Shown in pieces: positions 6,180 through 9,585 of a DNA stretch of 9,585 nucleotides (position 1 is its first letter; each line of letters begins with the position of its first letter). The stretch is taken from contig SLSP01000260.1 in NCBI GenBank assembly GCA_007130345.1, positions 1-9,585 on the forward strand, given 5' to 3'. This stretch comes from Thermoflexales bacterium. GTDB lineage: Bacteria > Chloroflexota > Anaerolineae > B4-G1 > SLSP01. The notes beneath the pieces are model-generated. The model was not told the DNA's origin, searched no databases, and saw nothing but the letters and a program-made list of their open reading frames with translations. Made by a program: the position numbers and the translations under genes.

Positions 6180-8087
6180 TCAACTGCCCAGGCCCAACAG
6201 GCCCCGGAAGATTTGGCCGACGCGCTGCCAGAAGGTGGGCGCGGGCGCGGGTGGGGCGGAGGTGGGCGGCGCGGCGGATGAGTCGGGCGCGGGCGCGTCC
6301 TGCGCCTCGAAGGCCAGCGTCCACGCGCGCGTCTGGGTCTGGTTGAAGTCGTCCCGGTACGCGACGGTGATCTCCAACTCTGCCGGGCCGGCGGCGCGCG
6401 GCGTGATGTCCAAATCGAGGGGGGCCGCGCCGTTGGCGTCCAGCGGGCCGACGAACGGCTGCCCGGTCGGGCGCGTGTCCATCTGCGGGCTGCGCGCCGT
6501 GATTCCCGTGATGTTGACCGCGCTGCGTCCCAGGTTGACGATCTCCAATTCCACCGCCGTCGTCTGCCCGACGCGCAGCGCGTCCGGCTCGCGGTAGAAG
6601 CGCGGTTCCAGGTCTACCCGGCGGTGGACGATGAGGCTCATCCGCTGCACCTCGCTCTGACGCGCGCCGCGCGGGTCGTCGTAGGCGATGTCCACAGGCA
6701 GGTTGTAGGCTTTGGGCGCGGCGGCCCCATCCACGATAAGCCGGTGGGTGATGGAGACGGTTTCACCGGCGACGGCTTCGGGGATGAAGAGGACGTTGCC
6801 CGCGCCCGCCGCGACGAACGGCTCCAGCGCCTCGCCCTGCTTGCCGCCGAGGGAGAGCGTCACCCGGTGCGCGTCGCCGCCGCCCACGTTGGCGAGAACG
6901 ACCGTCAACGTGAACGGTTCGCCGGGCAGCAGCGGCTCCGGCGCGACGCGGTACTCGCGCAGCAGGAGTTGTGGCCGATTGGCGAGGCTCGTGTTTACGT
7001 CCACGCCCACGTTCTGCTGATCGCGGTGGATGGCCCCGGTGTAGTCGCCATATTCCAGGCCGATGCTGAGATGCTGCCGCCCGCCGCGCTCCACGTCGCC
7101 GAGGATCAGGGGCAGCGTCACTGTGACCGCGCCATTGATGGCGATGCGGCTCACGGCGACGGTGTCGCTGCCGGCGGCGGGGATTGCCAGCGACTCCGAG
7201 GCAGAGGTGGCGAAGACGTTGAGCGCGGTGAAGTTGCCCCGATTCGCCAGGCGCAGCGTCAGCGTGAACGGCTCGCCGGGGATGAGTTCCGCCGGGGACG
7301 TGCTGGCCGCTTCGATGAGGAGGCGCGGCTGGCCTACCGCCGGCCCGGTCGCCGCGCCGATGACCTCTACGGGGATGGTGGTCGGGTACTCGTAGTGGTC
7401 GCCGGCGAAGTCGTTGGCGCTGAGGGCGATGCTGAGTTGGTGGACGCCGGAAGTCATGTTGGCCGGGGCGCGCATCCGCTGGCTGACGGTGGCGGTGTGG
7501 TTGATGTGCAGTTGCCAGAGCGCGTGGCCGTTCTCTCCGACGGGCAGGAAGCTGCCGCCGGTGAAGACCGCCAGCGTGTTCTCTGCGGCGCGGCTGCCGT
7601 TGTTGTAGATTTCGAGGGTGACGACGAACTCCTGCCCCGCGCGCACCTTGATCGGCTCGACGCTGAAGTTGCGCACGGTGAGGATGGGGCGGCCCGGCGG
7701 CGGGGCCGAGGGTGGCGCAGGCGGCGCGGTCACGTCGAGGGCGAAGCGGTTGCTCACCCGCGCGCCGTCGAAGACCTCCACCTCGTAACGGCCCGCCGGA
7801 ATCCCCGGCGGGGCCTGCGCCTTGAGCCAATTCGCGCTGACGTAGGTGGTGTCCAGCAGACCGTAGCCCACCAGCCGGGTCAACGTCGTGGTGACGAAGC
7901 CGTTGCCAGAGAGGCTCAACGTGGCCCCGGCGGTGTTGCTGAAGCTGCGCGGCTCCACGTTCTGAATCTGCGGCGGCGCTTCCTGAGTCCCCGGCGCGGC
8001 GCGCGCGACCAGCGGGGCGATCAGCAGCAGGCCGATGACGGTCAATCCCATCAGCAGCGTTTTAAGGGCGTGAATTTTCGTTGGCAT
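6180..8087 (-). CDS. Secreted multi-domain protein: signal peptide, IPT/TIG-like domain, four CARDB/NEW3-like beta domains
   Basis: Starting at the ATG 8087-8085 this is 635 residues. A signal peptide (1 to about 30: basic start, hydrophobic core, ARA-A cleavage site) lacks a lipobox Cys. Then come an IPT/TIG-like domain (about 38-119: IQNVEPRSFSNTAGATLSLS and a YEVEVFDG strand), a Pro-rich linker (122-134) and four related immunoglobulin-like repeats (about 135-243, 253-364, 371-488, 490-595). Each repeat carries a G(E/Q)-F-(V/T)-hydrophobic or equivalent strand and an N-x-G turn, as in CARDB/NEW3/COG1361 domains. A Pro/Ala/Ser linker (597-618) leads to a short amphipathic C-terminal helix, FWQRVGQIFRGLLGLGS. 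Such proteins are extracellular adhesive or scaffold proteins. Its place between the ATPase and the permeases suggests an extracytoplasmic partner or substrate of this transporter (inference). No enzyme motif is seen. Confidence 0.85.
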   Translation of the reverse strand: MPTKIHALKTLLMGLTVIGLLLIAPLVARAAPGTQEAPPQIQNVEPRSFSNTAGATLSLSGNGFVTTTLTRLVGYGLLDTTYVSANWLKAQAPPGIPAGRYEVEVFDGARVSNRFALDVTAPPAPPSAPPPGRPILTVRNFSVEPIKVRAGQEFVVTLEIYNNGSRAAENTLAVFTGGSFLPVGENGHALWQLHINHTATVSQRMRAPANMTSGVHQLSIALSANDFAGDHYEYPTTIPVEVIGAATGPAVGQPRLLIEAASTSPAELIPGEPFTLTLRLANRGNFTALNVFATSASESLAIPAAGSDTVAVSRIAINGAVTVTLPLILGDVERGGRQHLSIGLEYGDYTGAIHRDQQNVGVDVNTSLANRPQLLLREYRVAPEPLLPGEPFTLTVVLANVGGGDAHRVTLSLGGKQGEALEPFVAAGAGNVLFIPEAVAGETVSITHRLIVDGAAAPKAYNLPVDIAYDDPRGARQSEVQRMSLIVHRRVDLEPRFYREPDALRVGQTTAVELEIVNLGRSAVNITGITARSPQMDTRPTGQPFVGPLDANGAAPLDLDITPRAAGPAELEITVAYRDDFNQTQTRAWTLAFEAQDAPAPDSSAAPPTSAPPAPAPTFWQRVGQIFRGLLGLGS

Positions 8088-8093
8088 ATCAGC

Positions 8094-8100
8094 TTCCTTT
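8094..8100 (-). promoter_or_regulatory. Ribosome binding site that fixes the start of the secreted protein
   Basis: On the - strand AAAGGAA lies six bases before the ATG at 8087-8085. This ATG opens directly into a standard signal peptide. The longer in-frame start, a TTG at 8132, would translate the heptamer repeat array into 15 extra residues and has no ribosome binding site of its own, so it is rejected. Confidence 0.8.
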
Positions 8101-8135
8101 GCGAATGGCAAATGGCAAATGGCAAGTTGCAAACA
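8101..8135. repeat. Tandem GCAAATG heptamer array
   Basis: Five heptamer units in register: GCGAATG, GCAAATG, GCAAATG, GCAAGTT, GCAAACA. The array abuts the ribosome binding site of the secreted-protein gene, so it would be in that gene's 5' untranslated region or promoter. It is open in reading frames by chance because seven is not a multiple of three and the unit is short. Confidence 0.8.
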
Positions 8136-8156
8136 GTTCGGTTTTATGAGGACGCT

Positions 8157-8226
8157 CCAAGCCCCCGTCCCCGGGGGCGGCTGACCGGTAGTACGCGCTT
8201 GAGTCGTCCCCGAGACGGGGACTTCG
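8157..8226. repeat. REP/BIME-like element: two inverted GC-rich hairpins around a 19-bp core
   Basis: The left arm (8157-8182) and right arm (8202-8226, read in reverse complement) match at about 20 of 26 positions with one gap, and flank a core at 8183-8201 containing ACCGGT. Each arm folds on its own: 8161-8167 with 8172-8178 (7 bp, loop TCCC) and 8206-8212 with 8216-8222 (7 bp, loop AGA). One difference between arms is compensatory: the pair 8162/8177 is C-G, while its counterpart is T-A, so the hairpin is preserved. This resembles bacterial REP/BIME repeats. It lies in the 189-bp gap 8088-8276 between the ATPase and secreted-protein genes. No T-run follows on the - strand; on the + strand TTTTTT (8232-8237) comes nine bases after the right hairpin, but no + strand gene ends there. 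Confidence 0.75.
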
Positions 8227-8276
8227 AGCTATTTTTTGAGTGGTTTGCTCACAAAACTGAAGTGTTGCGAAACTTG

Positions 8277-8963
8277 TCACCCAGTTTTTTCCTCAACCAG
8301 TTTCCCATCCCGCAGATGCAGGGCGCGGGTGGTGTAGTCGGTGACGGTGGGGTCGTGCGAGACGATCAGAATTGTGCGCCCCTCCTCGCGGTTGAGGCGG
8401 ACGAGCAGGCGCATAATCTCCTCCCCCATCTGGCTGTCCAGGTTGCCCGTCGGCTCGTCGGCCAGGATGATGGGCGGGTCGTTGGCGAGGGCGCGCGCTA
8501 TCGCCACGCGCTGCTGCTGTCCGCCGGAAAGCTCCGTGGGGCGGTGCGCCAGCCGCTCGCCCAGGCCCACCAGCGCGAGTAGGGCGGCGGCGCGCTCCCG
8601 GCGCTCGGCCTGGGGGACGCGGGCGAAGACCATCGGGAACATCACGTTCTCCAGCGCCGTCATCGTCGGCACGAGGTGGAAGGACTGGAAGATGAAGCCG
8701 ATCTGCCGCTGCCGATAGGCCGCCAGCGCGTTCTCGTCCAGCGCGCTGAGTTCCTGCCCGGCGATCCAGATGCGCCCGGCGGTGGGGCGATCCAGCCCGC
8801 CGAGCAGGTAGAGCAGCGTGGATTTGCCGGAGCCGGATGGCCCCATCATCGCCAGGAACTCGCCGGACGCCACCTCTGTCGAGACGCCATCCAGCGCGCG
8901 GACGGTCTGATCGCCCATCGTGAAGTGGCGGCGCAGGTCGGCGGCGCGGATGAGGGCGGTCAT
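8277..8963 (-). CDS. LolD/MacB-type ABC transporter ATPase
   Basis: A 228-residue stand-alone ATPase, the usual length for LolD/MacB-type subunits, with all motifs intact: Walker [10 protein letters not shown] 41-49, Q-loop Q93 in [17 protein letters not shown] (typical for this subfamily), signature LSGGQQQR 145-152, Walker B IILADE with catalytic Glu170, D-loop GNLD 173-176, H-loop His203. It should bind two MacB/FtsX-type permeases as a homodimer, and such a permease pair lies downstream in the same direction (2656-5261). The start ATG follows the stop of the Yip1-like gene after one base (TGAGATG), so the two are probably translated together. In proteobacteria this class drives lipoprotein release or MacA-dependent export; here the cargo is unknown, and no MacA-like adaptor is in the window. 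Confidence 0.95.
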   Translation of the reverse strand: MTALIRAADLRRHFTMGDQTVRALDGVSTEVASGEFLAMMGPSGSGKSTLLYLLGGLDRPTAGRIWIAGQELSALDENALAAYRQRQIGFIFQSFHLVPTMTALENVMFPMVFARVPQAERRERAAALLALVGLGERLAHRPTELSGGQQQRVAIARALANDPPIILADEPTGNLDSQMGEEIMRLLVRLNREEGRTILIVSHDPTVTDYTTRALHLRDGKLVEEKTG

Positions 8964-8964
8964 C

Positions 8965-9585
8965 TCAAACCCCGGTCGCCAGCGGGAGCAGCAGCGCCGC
9001 CGTCCAGAGCAGCGCGGTCAGCGCGAGGGCCTGGCGCGGGGACATCTGCGCGAAGGCGGCGAGGCCCCATCCCGTGAGCAGCCCGTGCCAGACCGTGAAC
9101 AGGTCAACGCCGCGCAGCAGCGAGGCCGCGAGCCACTGGGACGCGGTGGGCGTCACGTAGCGGAAGGCCGTCAGCGGTGGCGGCGTCGCGTCGAAGGCCA
9201 GCCCGGAGAGGCCGGGATTGTAGATCGGGGCGCGGGCGCGGGCGACAAAGGCGAGTTGCAGCAGTCCGCGCAGGATGAGGGGCAGCCAGCCCCAGAGCGC
9301 GAGCGCGAGGGCGTCGCGCCAGGCGAGCGGGCGCTTCCCGAAGGCACGGCCGGCCACGAAGAGCGCGCCCGTCCACGCGGCTCCGCGCAGCGCCAACGCG
9401 CCGAGTTCGCGGGCGGCCTGGAGCGCGGTCGCCTCGAAGGGGGCGAAGCGCAGTTCCGGCGGGTTGCCCATCGCCTGTTGCGCGAACCAGTCCAGCGCGA
9501 GTCCGTGCCGGTAGTGGGCGTCGGCGTGGGCCGAGGCGAAGACCAGCAGCACGGTGAGGGCCGCCAGCGCCAACGCGGGCCATCC
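8965..9585 (-). CDS. Yip1-family-like multi-pass membrane protein (N-terminus beyond the window)
   Basis: The frame is open to the window edge, so at least 206 residues are visible and the true start may be outside; a TTG at 9573 is the only candidate start seen near the edge. Counting from that TTG, there are five likely membrane helices: about 1-16, 56-77, 87-108, 156-176 and 180-198. The C-terminal segment VDLFTVWHGLLTGWGLAAFA, followed by MSPRQALALTALLW, resembles the end of bacterial Yip1-domain proteins (L-F-x-x-W before a long helix, then a loop rich in Ser/Arg/Ala). These proteins are integral membrane proteins of unclear function, often encoded beside ABC transporters. Here the gene is one base upstream of the LolD-like ATPase. 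The Yip1 assignment is by eye and moderately sure; that it is a polytopic membrane protein is firm. Confidence 0.7.
   Translation of the reverse strand, partial: GWPALALAALTVLLVFASAHADAHYRHGLALDWFAQQAMGNPPELRFAPFEATALQAARELGALALRGAAWTGALFVAGRAFGKRPLAWRDALALALWGWLPLILRGLLQLAFVARARAPIYNPGLSGLAFDATPPPLTAFRYVTPTASQWLAASLLRGVDLFTVWHGLLTGWGLAAFAQMSPRQALALTALLWTAALLLPLATGV

Noticed and set aside
8088..8132. Extension of the secreted protein to a TTG start at 8132
   Set aside because: The extra residues are translated heptamer repeats; the internal ATG at 8087 has a good ribosome binding site and starts a normal signal peptide.
8157..8237. Riboswitch or + strand terminator (hairpin followed by six T)
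   Set aside because: No known riboswitch consensus is recognised, the T-run is nine bases from the hairpin, and there is no + strand gene upstream to terminate; a REP-like repeat explains it better.
8089..8280. A 63-codon - strand open frame across the gap between the ATPase and secreted-protein genes
   Set aside because: It reads through the hairpin element and the heptamer array; it has no recognisable feature and no ribosome binding site.
6624..8582. A 652-codon open frame on the + strand
   Set aside because: It spans the secreted-protein gene, the whole repeat-filled gap and part of the ATPase gene in antisense; its length reflects lack of stop codons in GC-rich DNA.

Overview
The window is GC-rich, with tightly packed genes and AT-richer intergenic gaps that hold short 6-7 nt tandem repeats and palindromes. 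The gene set (a heterodimeric ABC exporter, MacB/FtsX-type permeases, a CARDB/IPT-type secreted protein, a Yip1-like membrane protein) and the intergenic repeats fit a bacterium of the Chloroflexota, probably Anaerolineae or a relative. That placement is inference from gene style and has not been tested. No tRNA, rRNA, CRISPR array, transposase or phage gene is visible.

Left part (1-2643, + strand): the 3' end of one ABC exporter subunit, then a complete second subunit. Their nucleotide-binding motifs are complementary. The first has a normal LSGGQ signature but Asp at the catalytic Glu position; the second has the catalytic Glu but an altered LSVGQ signature. Together they should form a heterodimeric exporter with one consensus and one degenerate ATP site. 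A 50-bp heptamer palindrome separates them. The unit ends in a canonical intrinsic terminator followed by a second, bidirectional one shared with the convergent genes.

Right part (2656-9585, - strand, transcribed right to left): a Yip1-like membrane protein (cut by the window edge), a LolD/MacB-type ATPase, a secreted multi-domain CARDB-like protein with an N-terminal IPT/TIG-like domain, an alpha/beta-hydrolase-fold protein whose nucleophile Ser is replaced by Gly, and two paralogous MacB/FtsX-type permeases. Spacing is tight at Yip1/ATPase (1 nt), hydrolase/permease (18 nt) and permease/permease (ATGA overlap). Two gaps, of 111 and 189 bp, carry repeat elements. The simplest reading is one envelope-directed ABC machine: an ATPase homodimer driving a permease heterodimer, with the secreted CARDB protein as a possible extracytoplasmic partner. 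No MacA-type adaptor is present in the window.

The most unusual points are the predicted pseudo-hydrolase inside the ABC operon, the reciprocal degeneracy of the exporter pair, a REP/BIME-like element of two inverted hairpins with a compensatory base-pair change (8157-8226), and the heptamer arrays in three separate gaps.
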